Below, one piece after another: positions 32,876 to 43,540 of a stretch of 64,000 nucleotides of DNA (positions within the stretch are counted from its first letter, which is position 1; each line of letters starts with the position of its first letter). Origin of the DNA: Selaginella tamariscina (taxonomy: Eukaryota > Streptophyta > Lycopodiopsida > Selaginellales > Selaginellaceae); NCBI GenBank assembly GCA_003024785.1, contig PUQB01000052.1, positions 390,535-454,534 on the forward strand, read 5' to 3'. The position numbers were made by a program, and so were the translations under genes. The notes beneath the pieces are model-generated. The model saw nothing but the letters and a program-made list of their open reading frames with translations, was not told the origin of the DNA and ran no database searches.

Positions 32876-33061
32876 CTTGCGGCGATCGATGGCCCAATTG
32901 ACAATGTGGTTGCATAAATCAACCACCTGTTGCTCTTTGCCATCTTCCACGATGAGTGTGGAGCTAAGAACTAGAGATCTACCTGTATCAGCCCTTATTG
33001 TAAGGGCGAACCCTCATTGCCTGGGATTCTTCTGCCTGTCTACCGGCCGCCATGCTGCCAT
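32876..33061 (-). pseudogene. Possible first exon of an unrecognised gene
   Basis: The ATG at 33061 lies about 20 bp after an AAACCCTAA telo-box (33080-33090, reverse). The frame reads MAAWRPVDRQKNPRQ, then TGA, then continues in the same frame as GFALTIRADTGRSLVLSS and VVDLCNHIVNWAIDRRK, and ends at a GTACAC donor (32875). One nonsense codon (probably CGA to TGA) breaks it. Base composition is far from the AT-rich surroundings. It could be exon 1 of the gene remnants at 32085-32440. Family unknown. Confidence 0.5.
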
Positions 33062-33089
33062 TGTCCCTGTAGCCACGCCTTAGGGTTTA

Positions 33090-33934
33090 TCATCACATTT
33101 GCCCTTAAATTCAGTATACTGTGAAATTATAATTTTATTATTACAAACAATTTAATGTGATACATTATTAAATTTTAATCTATCTAAACACATTCAAGCA
33201 CATTAATATTTAAATCGAATGTTTTATAACTCTTCTAATTATTAATTAATTTTATAATATTTTTTACAATAAAGAGACCAATATTCTTTGTCAAAGTCAA
33301 AATAATTGTCGAAATTAATAAAATAAGTTTCATAATATCTTTTATAATAAAGAGCCAACTAACCTCTATCAAAATTAATAGAATAAATATGGCTAATGAT
33401 TATGAATTAATTTAAGGTTTAATAAAAAGATTGTTTAATATTTATTATACTCATTGTTATCAATGTAAATTTATGACTAATTTAAAATGTAAGCGTTGAA
33501 AATTATCAAAATATATAAAATTTGGGTATTTTATCAAAATTAACATAAAATCTGAAAAATTCTTAAATTATACATAGAATTCTATTTGGGTATTTTATCA
33601 AAAACAAAAAATAAAGAGTTTAATGTTTTGTAGAAGTTTATATTCTTAGAATTTATAATTATAATAGAGTTTTAAGAGAATTTCATGTTTTAGAGAATGG
33701 TATTTAATATCAAAATTCTTTTATAAACGTTTTAATGCTTTATTATAGAACAACTATAAATGAAATCCATTAACCCTGAAGATCTTTTTAATTTATATTC
33801 TTTAAATTCATACAAAATCATTTAAATAATGATTTAATTAACTGTGAGTGAAAACTAGCCTTAAGTTTTCATATCCAATTGGAAGTGCTTACTATATATA
33901 TTAGTGTTGTTAATATAAATTAAAGTATAAACTT

Positions 33935-33969
<35 letters not shown>

Positions 33970-34790
33970 AAATAAGAAAATTATTGTATATTCATAGAAT
34001 AATACTGCAGAATCTCTTATATATGATATTCCACATTCTCAGAATATGGTGGGTGTAGTGCTACTGCATATAGATGTTAAAGTGGGAATGTTCCGCCAGT
34101 AGGATTGAGCTGTATGTATACATTGTTTAATATTTGCACGTTTCTTTGGCATAACTCCACGTATTATATTTCTCGTACACACACACACACACACACATCT
34201 ACATTGTATGTATGTGTAAATATACACATATTGTACATAAAGATATTTGTTTGGTATATACATATGTATGTATGCCTAGATGCATAAGAAAACAGTAAGA
34301 TCTGGTTTAATGGTAATCATGTAAGTGCTGCAAGTCTAGTTAAGCAAATATATATATTTTCATTTTAATAATGAAAGATAATTTATATAGTCAAAGAAAG
34401 ATGAAAAAGAATTATATAATTGTCAAACCATGGAAAACATAGATTTTCTTAGTGTTACCAAGGTCATTGTGGTGTCAAACCAACTTGTTTATATTTTATT
34501 CTTATTAGTATTAATATATAATAAGTCAAAAAAGTGTCAAACTAGTTGGGATTAATTTAGAATATCCCATGGATTTAATAATATGTAGTTTATATATTTA
34601 AATGTAGTATCATCTTAGTATTGAGATTAATAATTTTAAACTTTAATTATAGGTAATTCGAATTTAAGTTAATTGTTAATGATAATAAAGATTATTATAT
34701 ATGTGGATAAAGTGATATTACGGCTATTAATAAATATATAAAATATGATATGTAGTGTTCCACCTGTTACAGACACATGACACATGATGC
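33090..34790. other. AT-rich intergenic region
   Basis: Includes the right part of duplicated block 2, (CA)n runs near 33935 and 34180, and AT-rich sequence to 34760. A non-repetitive patch at 34040-34170 has no supported frame. Confidence 0.5.
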
Positions 34791-34798
34791 CTTATCAT

Positions 34799-34868
34799 GG
34801 CACATGGATGAGTCATGCCATCCATGTGCCGTGCACGGACGGGTACGTCCGTACGGTGGAGTACGGAC
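34799..34868. repeat. Cluster of perfect hairpins upstream of the H+-ATPase
   Basis: GGCACATGGATG (34799-34810) pairs with CATCCATGTGCC (34819-34830). GGAC/GTCC at 34837-34850 and GTCCGTAC (34847-34854) with GTACGGAC (34861-34868) form further dyads. This 70-bp GC-rich island stands out in AT-rich sequence about 810 bp before the start codon. It could be a regulatory site or the end of a small foldback element. Confidence 0.6.
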
Positions 34869-35249
34869 CGTATTCACGGCTGAGAACAAAGAAAGTTGGG
34901 AAAAGTCAACAATTTGATTTTGTTTGTTTGGTGTTTGGTAGCCTTACCTTTATAACTTTTTAACTATTCCCTTAAAGAGGTTTATTAACGTTCAGTGTCA
35001 CATCTATAAAGAAATTCCCTTTTAACTATCCAAAGTTATTCTCACTTACCAAACTTAAATATTAACTGTCCATGGTGCGAATCGAGCTTTAGTTAAATTT
35101 ATGTTACACAAGTGCGCCTCTGCCATTGCATCCGGACGCGCATTATCGCTATGAAATTCCCAGCCGTATATTGTCATACTTACAGCCGTTCGATTGAATC
35201 TGCGCAATCTGTATCCGCCGTCCATAGGAATATGCGGAATCTGATCACG

Positions 35250-35678
35250 TCCGTTGGATAATTCCGGGATAGGGGTTAATTGGAGTTTTGCCTTTTTCTT
35301 CCGTTTAGGGTCTGATCCCTCTTGTTTTCTTCGATTTTTCAGCTCCTAGCCTTCGCCATTGTGAGGTAAGATATTCTTCTGTGGTTTTCTCTAAAGGTCG
35401 TGTTTTTCTGAACTTTTTGAGCTATTTCACTGTGATTTCTTGAGGATTTCATTATTGTTCATGTTTTAGCAAGAAATCGCCTCGCAAGATCGTGTTTTTC
35501 TGTGTTTATTGGGTATTTTCATGTTTTTGCAGCGAATCGACTAAAGATCGCGTTTTCCTGCGATGTGTTTCCATGCAAGATTGAGCTAAAGATCGTAAAT
35601 CTGTGTGTGCAGGATCTGAATCCATAATGTTCATCTTCAGCTCGTGAAGCGTTTCGCTTAGGGTTTCGAATCGGAGAT
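35250..35678 (+). promoter_or_regulatory. H+-ATPase leader with probable intron
   Basis: C/T-rich leader-like sequence (TTCTTCCGTTTAGGG, CTTGTTTTCTTCG) begins around 35290. A GTAAGA donor at 35366 and a TGTGTGTGCAG acceptor at 35612 define a plausible 247-bp 5'-UTR intron. The last leader exon would be 35613-35678. Confidence 0.55.
35627..35647 (+). promoter_or_regulatory. Six-codon upstream ORF in the H+-ATPase leader
   Basis: ATG TTC ATC TTC AGC TCG TGA lies 31 bases before the main ATG, downstream of the inferred leader acceptor, so it would be in every mature transcript spliced there. Short upstream ORFs in the leaders of tobacco plasma-membrane H+-ATPase genes are established and lower or tune translation. 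The same role here is inference. Confidence 0.6.
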
Positions 35679-38600
35679 ATGGGAGACGAGAAACCGATGA
35701 GCGACGAGAAGCTCAGCCTCCAGGATGCTCTGCAGGCCGTAAACAAGGAAGCCGTAGATTTGGTATGTTCTTTCTGTTCATTTGGTAACAAAAAGATTCA
35801 TCTTTTACCTCACTGCAGGAGCATATCCCGGTCCAGGAGGTTTTCGAGTATCTAAGATGCACAGACAAGGGCTTAAGCTCAGAAGAAGCCGAGGAAAGAC
35901 TCAAGATTTTTGGTCTCAACAGGCTCGAAGAGAAGCAGGTACGATTTTCGTATTTAGGTTGATGTCCTTTGTATCTTCGTGTTCATCAATATGGTAATTG
36001 TTATGACGTGCCACTCATAATTTGCTTATAGCTAGTCCGTGTGCTTTTGTCATATTCACTAAGTTTTTATTATTTTATTACTAAGTCACGGTCTTGTTAT
36101 ATTGGAATCTTGTCAATGATTTTTGTTCTTCTTCTTCTTTTACCATTTTGTCGTATTCTCACTAGTTTCTTTTCACAGGAGAGCAAACTATTCAAGTTCC
36201 TTGGGTTCATGTGGAACCCTTTGTCATGGGTCATGGAAGCCGCTGCAATTATGGCCATTGCTCTCGCAAACGGTGACGTAAGTGTTTACTTTAACATCAT
36301 TGTTGCTATTAAGCTTATTTATTGTAAATATATGCCAAATAATAGTCGTGTTTGACAGCATCGGCCTCCGGACTGGCAAGACTTCGTGGGGATTATTGTG
36401 TTGCTCATAATCAACTCGACCATAAGTTTCATCGAAGAGAACAATGCTGGAAACGCTGCTGCCGCTTTGATGGCACGACTTGCACCGAAAGCTAAGGTAA
36501 TTCATGTTATATAAAAAGCATTATAACATGACTAGAATAGCGAGTACCGTATGATTTACTTACCAAATACATAAGTTTTGATCCTCAGGTTCTTCGTGAT
36601 GGCCGATGGAACGAACAAGATGCGACCATTCTCGTGCCTGGTGACATCGTAAGCATCAAGTTGGGCGATATAGTTCCAGCCGACTCTCGGTTGCTCCATG
36701 GCGATCCTCTGAAAATCGACCAGGTTGGCTTTTGCTTGCACAGACACGTACACACGCAATATATGGAATAACTATACGTCCGTATATTAGAAATATTTAA
36801 CTGAATCTTTATTTGCAGTCCGCACTCACTGGTGAATCTCTACCTGTTACAAAACACCCTGGAGAGGAAGTATATTCCGGATCAACATGCAAGCAGGGAG
36901 AGATTGAGGCCGTGGTTATTGGAACTGGTGTGCATACCTTCTTCGGAAAGGCTGCTCACTTAGTTGATACGACAAACCAAGTTGGTCATTTCCAGAAGGT
37001 AAGTATAGTATGTGTATTATAATATCTAACGAATTTTTATGCAATAGATTTAATAAGAATAATCACAATTACTAACGGTTACTTTTAGGTTCTTACGGCT
37101 ATTGGGAACTTCTGTATATGCTCGATTGCTATTGGAATGGTAGTTGAATTAATCGTGATGTATCCCATCCAGCACAGAACGTACAGGTCAGGAATCGACA
37201 ACCTCCTGGTTCTCCTCATTGGAGGAATTCCTATCGCTATGCCCACTGTTCTTTCCGTGACTATGGCTATCGGTTCCCACCGCCTAGCTCAACAGGTAAA
37301 TGGCAGTGTGCATGTACCGTCAATATAGTATTTTGATGGTACTGATATATAAAATATATATTGTCCCGTTTTATTGTTCAAACAAGAAAAGTCCTAAAAC
37401 CTTTATATATTATGATATAAGAATCAAAGATTACTTTTTTCTTAATGGTGTTAAGTTTGATTAGATTAAACTTGATGTTCTGAACTCCAGGGTGCTATAA
37501 CCAAGAGAATGACTGCAATAGAAGAGATGGCCGGAATGGATGTACTCTGCAGTGATAAGACCGGAACACTTACCCTGAACAAACTGACGGTTGACAAGAA
37601 TCTTGTTGAGGTTGGTTAATATTTATATATATAGTGTGTGTGGCTAAGCTCAAGCTCTTATTTTGTTTACGAAATCTTGGAGGCGTATTTCTCTGCTATG
37701 CTAATCACGATTCTCTACAGGTTTTCGCAAAGGGTTATGACAAGGATATGATTCTTCTGCTGGCTGCTAGAGCCTCGAGAATGGAAAATCAGGATGCCAT
37801 AGATGCTGCCGTTGTTGGAACGCTCGCTGACCCCAAAGAGGTGGGTCATACGTCACACACATATATACCAACAAACATTATATAGGTTAGATGCAGATGC
37901 ATACACATATATATACACATCGGCATAGGTATTTTTTACGCTGCAATACAGTTTCGATGTTATATTGTTCAACTCGTGAAAATCGAACAGAATATTACTT
38001 CTACGTCTGATAACTATTAATATATTCTATGTATTACAGGCTCGTGCTGGAATTGAGGAAATCCATTTTCTTCCTTTCAATCCCACCGATAAGCGTACAG
38101 CTTTGACTTACATTGATAGTGAAGGAAAGATGCACAGAGCAAGCAAAGGTGCTCCCGAACAGGTGAATAAAATTGTTAAATTCTAATTCAAGTGAAATTC
38201 TAGAAACTGATGCAGACAGACACCACCATATTTGATACCATTAGTGTGTTTTTCATTAATGTCAAGCTATTATAATTGCAGTATTATTTATTTCATGCTA
38301 TAGTACGTAAGATATGTACTAGTTGTAGCAGTTATTGTGCAAAACCATGTGCTATTATTTCATTACAATGTACATTTAAAATATATGAGTTTATAATATC
38401 ATATAATAGTGAGGATTATTATTCTATGCTAGTATTTATAGTATACTAATTATATGCATGTTTTACAGATACTCGATCTTGCTTATAACAAAACTGAGAT
38501 CCAGCAGAGAGTGCACGCTGTCATTGATAAGTTTGCCGAACGGGGACTTCGCTCGCTTGCAGTTGCTGTGCAGGTACATGTTTAAGCACTGATCTCCGCT

Positions 38601-40928
38601 TATCATAGTGGGTTTTTGAAATATTAATGTGTTATTTGTTTTATAGGATGTCCCTGAATGCAGCAAAGATAGTCCGGGCGGTCCATGGGAGTTTATTGGG
38701 CTTATGCCTCTGTTTGATCCTCCTCGCCACGACAGTGCGGAGACCATTCGTAGAGCTTTGAACCTTGGAGTGAACGTTAAGATGATAACAGGTGCGATCT
38801 GTGTGTGTCGTGTTATAATTTGCCTAATCCCTCGCGGTAAACCATCTCGTGATTGACTTGCTCCCAAGTAGTAACACAAAGTGTGTAAAATCATTTGCCT
38901 AGCAAATAATAATATACGTAAGATTTATTTCGCAGGTGATCAGCTAGCCATTGGGAAAGAGACAGCGAGACGGTTAGGAATGGGAACTAATATGTATCCA
39001 TCTTCTTCTTTACTCGGACAAGCTAAAGGCGAGGCATTCGAGGGGCTTCCCATTGACGATTTGATCGAGAAAGCTGATGGGTTTGCTGGAGTCTTTCCAG
39101 GTAACGTAAAATTGCATTAAAGCATAGTAAACAGATATCCTTGTGCGTGCACGTCAGATCACATACTCTTATGTGTTAATTGAAGTGTTGTCTAGATGCA
39201 AATAGTATAGTTATGTAATGTAGCAGTTAAATACGAAAGTAATCATTGTTTGGTTTATATGAAATACAGAGCATAAGTATGAGATTGTGAAGAGACTGCA
39301 GCAGAAGAAACACATCTGCGGGATGACAGGGGATGGTGTGAACGATGCTCCTGCTTTGAAGAAGGCTGATATCGGGATAGCCGTCGCGGATGCCACCGAT
39401 GCTGCTCGGAGTGCTTCAGATATTGTCCTCACAGAGCCCGGCCTTAGTGTTATTATCAGTGCAGTCTTGACTAGTCGAGCTATTTTCCAACGGATGAAAA
39501 ACTATACGGTACTGTTTACTTGCGTGCATGTATCCATCTGCACAGAATAATATCCTTCATACGCTTTTACTAGTTTATTACTTTATATATGTATACATAT
39601 ATGCAATATGATACTAACGGGTGGACTTTGTGTTCGTAGATATATGCGGTGTCGATTACGATAAGGATAGTGGTAAGTGTGTCATGTTCTTATGTGGAGA
39701 AATTCATTGATGTTATTTCTTGCTGTTGTGAAGCTCGGCTTTATGCTCTTGGCTTTAATATGGAGATTTGACTTCCCGCCTTTCATGGTCCTTATTATCG
39801 CTATACTCAACGACGGTAAGTAAAAATATGTTCATCCACTGGCACTCAGGAAGCTGTGACAGGTACAATTATGACGATTTCAAAGGACAGAGTAAAGCCT
39901 TCACCATTGCCAGATAGCTGGAAGCTCTCCGAGATATTTGCGACTGGGATTGTAATCGGCACTTATCTGGCTCTCATGACCGTTATCTTCTACTGGCTCG
40001 CGGATAAGACTACCTTCTTTCCGGTTAGCACCTCTATATGTTTTGTTTATATATAGTGTAATTCAATACTGTGGGTTTACAGGACAAATTCGGAGTTCGA
40101 CACATTGCAAATAATCCAGACAAGATGCATTCGGCTGTGTATTTACAAGTCAGCATTGTCAGCCAGGCTTTGATCTTTGTGACGCGGTCCAGGAGTTGGT
40201 CTTTTGTCGAACGTCCCGGTTGGTTGTTGGTTATCGCTTTTGTAGCCGCACAACTTGTAAGTTAATGTGTATTTATATGTTCATATTGCAATAAGGAGAT
40301 TTACATGTACAGGTTGCCACGTTGATTGCGGTGTATGCAAACTGGGGCTTTGCATTTGTTAAGGGAATTGGCTGGGGATGGGCAGGGGTCATCTGGCTAT
40401 ACAATTTGGTGTTTTACGTTCCCCTCGACATTATCAAATTCGCCGTTCGCTACATTCTAAGTGGAAGGGCTTGGGAGCTTCTGTACGAGCAAAGGGTAAG
40501 CGTTACGGGCACACATTATTGATAACACGTCTTATATAGATATGTAAATACATATTACAATTCATAGTTGTGTAGTGTACTAACTTTGTAAGTTTTCGAA
40601 TAGACCGCGTTCACACGTCAAAAAGACTATGGAAGAGAGGCAAGGGAAGTGAAATGGGCTCAGCAACAGAGGACTCTGCACGGTCTTCAGCCAAAGGATT
40701 TCAAGCCAACAGAGAGGCCTGTTCACACTGAGACCACATATATGGCCGAACAGGCTTTGAGGAGGGCCGAAATCGCAAGGTAAATCAACACATGTCCACA
40801 CACACACACACACGGTTGAATTTAAACTTTATATCTGTTTGCACGTACACACATACACACGGTTGAATTATAAACTTTATCTGTTTGCACTTACACACAC
40901 ACACATTCCTTTCACAGATGTTATACGA

Positions 40929-40961
<33 letters not shown>

Positions 40962-41402
40962 GGTTGAATTATAAACTTTATTGTATCTGTTTGCGCGTAT
41001 ACTTTATGTATGCTTTGTACTGGATTTTACACATGTCAATGCCATATCTATATGTGGGACGTAGTATCACACACGCACGCACTTTGTATTATATTGGCAT
41101 GTTATAGTCTCTATGTATCACTCCATATATCACGTTTTACGGGTATATTTTATTAACTAGTTATAAGATATATAATATCACAGACATATTTTCTTTATCA
41201 TGTATATGTTGTTATATATGTTATATAATAACAGATAGATGACATGGATTTAATGTATATGTCTATGCATAATTAAGGTTGTAATTATTAACGTGTTAAA
41301 TACAGATTAAGGGAACTGCATACATTAAAGGGACACGTTGAATCGGTAGTAAGGTTGAAAGGGTTGGACATCAACACTATCCAGCAAGCTTACACCGTGT
41401 AA
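35679..41402 (+). CDS. Plasma-membrane H+-ATPase (P3A-type proton pump)
   Basis: Exports H+ across the plasma membrane at the cost of ATP, energising nutrient uptake and cell growth. 21 exons: 35679-35762, 35819-35938, 36179-36277, 36359-36496, 36589-36723, 36819-36998, 37089-37295, 37491-37610, 37721-37840, 38040-38162, 38469-38573, 38647-38791, 38936-39100, 39270-39508, 39640-39672, 39734-39815, 39863-40023, 40083-40256, 40313-40495, 40604-40779, 41306-41402. They splice to one 961-residue frame (AHA2 of Arabidopsis is 948; the N-terminus is ~14 longer). Visible residues: TGES loop at 196-199, phosphorylated Asp343 in DKTGTLT, KGAPEQ (437-442), TGDGVNDAP (600-608), membrane Arg669 and Asp698 equivalent to AHA2 R655 and D684, and a C-terminal autoinhibitory domain ending AYTV with penultimate Thr960 for 14-3-3 binding. 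Introns are small, four of 47-61 bp in a row (15-18). No broken codon. Confidence 0.97.
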
Positions 41403-42215
41403 ACCAAGCGCAGGTGTGTCATATTTAATATATAATTTTGTTTACGTTTTTAATTAACCCGATGATGTTTTACTATGGGTTATGAAAGACATACACGCAC
41501 ACACATCGGTTTTATGTGCAAGCATATATATATATATATATACACATGTATACATGTATACATGAATATATATACAGGTTAATACTTGCTTTAATAGACT
41601 CGATGTTATTGCATGCAAAACAGTTTTACTACAAGAACCTAAAAATGATGACGTTGTACAAATAAACTCATTATGATTCAGAAAGTTCATCATTGCGTTT
41701 AAAAAATAATAATAACAAATATTTTTATATAATTATAATTATTATAATTATAAGTAAATTTGAGTATGTTAGTTAAGCATTTAAACTTTGTTCTCACAAA
41801 TAAAAGCATGAAAAAAAAAAATTACAAATACAATGCGCGTATTTCTCATAATAAAAGATACTGTCTTCTACTGGACGTATGGGCCCTACACGTGGCATAA
41901 GTGAATGTAATGTCTATATTCTTCTAATGAAATTGAAAACTTCATTTTTAATTCAAAATTTATAAAAGTGACTGTACAAGTATATCCATGGCATATTCCA
42001 TACATATGTTCGTATATAAGGTGTATGCATATGTTAAACTATGTGTACATAAATGCGTACACACCAACAAAGTGCCTATGGATGTATGTGTCTCACCTGT
42101 GTGTTGTGTGTGTGTGTGTGTTCTATAACAGTAATCGTACCCAATATGCATATATTTGTAGCGACAGTGAGAAGCCAATATATACAGATATAAATGATTC
42201 AATCTATCAAACAAA
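41403..42215. other. 3' region of the H+-ATPase; start of repeat unit A
   Basis: Contains the likely 3' UTR and AT-rich sequence. 41300-41650 recurs, decayed, at 61870-62120. 41800-42220 matches 47500-48340 and 59260-60105 in part (AAAAATTACAAATACAATGC, TATCCATGGCATATTC, GTAGCGACAGTGAGA). No separate gene seen. Confidence 0.6.
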
Positions 42216-42220
42216 TTCAT

Positions 42221-42990
42221 CTAGAACTGCAGCCCATGGAGTATCTTCGTATCCTTGATGCTGGCCTTGATCTTTCTAGTTAGCTTAAGTGCTGCTTTTC
42301 TCCTCTCTTCAAGGAGAGTTGCCTTGTCGGGAACACTATGAATTGGTCCTTCTATTCTCAATCCGTCCGCTATCTTGGGTTTGCACTCGTGATTTGCTTC
42401 TTTGTCTGATGAAGCCTTTCCTGTCTGTGTAAGTCCGTTGCGCATTGCTGCTTCTGATGTATTCAATTGATGATGTGAAATTGGTGGCCTGACTTGTGGT
42501 TTGCCCACCGGTTGAGTGTTGGGCCTTCTCCTCTTGATTGCTGGCTCTTGTTCAGCACATCCGCTTCTCTCCAATTCGGCAGCGCATCCGCTTCTCTTGA
42601 AAATTGATGGCCTGATTTCCACCGGTTGAGTGTTGGGCCTCCTTTCTTGTTCCGACTGCAGGCATCCGCTTCTCTCAATTATTGGTATTAACTCCAGACA
42701 TCCGCTTCTTTCGTTTCCTGGCTTCAACTCCAGACATCCGCTTCTATTTCTTTGAAGAGGTGGCACATCCGGCCACCGATAGCATCTCATGAATCTCTCA
42801 GTAGCTTCTGCATCTACAGCATGTCGATTGGGAGAGATAAATCTCCCTCACCGTATTGGTGAACCTTCACTTCCCAACTCGGCAATAACATCTCCATCTC
42901 CGTGAATTCGTGAGGCCTCTTCCTCTTTCTGGAGGACAACACGCGATCCACAATCTTATCGAGCCTCCTGCTTACCTGATGGTACTCCAT
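42221..42990 (-). pseudogene. RSGC-repeat protein gene, copy A
   Basis: Unrecognised plant protein. It starts MEYHQVSRRLDKIVDRVL at 42990, with a basic RKRKRPHEF stretch and a GEGDLSLPID segment. A middle region of 11-13-residue repeats (ERSGCLELxP) follows, with two RRPNTQPV motifs, then a basic C-terminal helix (LLEERRKAALKLTRKI) ending at 42221. In this copy an 8-bp deletion near 42810 (relative to copy C) shifts the frame after about residue 59. Basic stretches suggest nuclear location; that is inference. Confidence 0.6.
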
Positions 42991-43540
42991 AGTTTCTTCT
43001 CTCACTATAGCTTCCTGCTCAGGCGTCTCAACGAAATGACTGCAACCCTAACCCTTTGGCCTTTTTTTTAAATGTAACTTATACTTGGTATATCTGTTAT
43101 TCGCAGCTTACACACACACACACATATTATATATACATATATATAAAAAAAACTATGTATACCAATGTTTAAATGTCTATATGCAGCAAAATAGCTGGTA
43201 TATTCTTTATTCGTTTAATTCTTATGCACAATAACAAAACATGATTATATATTATAAAAGTGAGAATAATACGTATAATATGCTAAGGAATAATGTTTAA
43301 TAGCTCATTGGTGTTGGCAAAGCGTATATGCACGAGAGAGATTACATTCATCTCTAAGAGATTATTTCTCCTATTTAATTTAAATTAAAAATCGAATTAA
43401 TTATTAAGTAGGTTCCAAGGTCTCAAATGCGCAGTTTATAAAGGATAATTGTCCCAACACGTGGCACATAAATTTTAGCGAATAAAGAATTGTCTTCTCG
43501 ACAACTTGGCATTTGAAAATTTGATACGGTAAGAAAATGG
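42991..43540. other. Upstream flank of copy A
   Basis: CAACCCTAACCC and a T-run near 43045-43065, CA/TA repeats near 43110-43145, then AT-rich sequence shared with 49140-49525 and 60970-61360. GCGTATATGCACGAGAGAG at 43321 also occurs at 49406. Confidence 0.6.

Larger units (their letters stand above)
31851..33930. repeat. Duplicated block, copy 2 (partner 1960-3400)
   Basis: Homologous to copy 1 in two parts: 31851-32617 and 33598-33930. The middle ~980 bp (microsatellites plus a possible first exon at 32876-33061) are unique to this copy. The left edge coincides with the truncation of the gypsy A LTR at a shared TC-rich motif. Confidence 0.85.

Noticed and set aside
41600..43000. Second proton-pump gene or alternative last exon downstream of 41402
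   Set aside because: The frame ends in the expected Tyr-Thr-Val stop at 41402, and downstream matches are to the repeat unit and not to pump exons.
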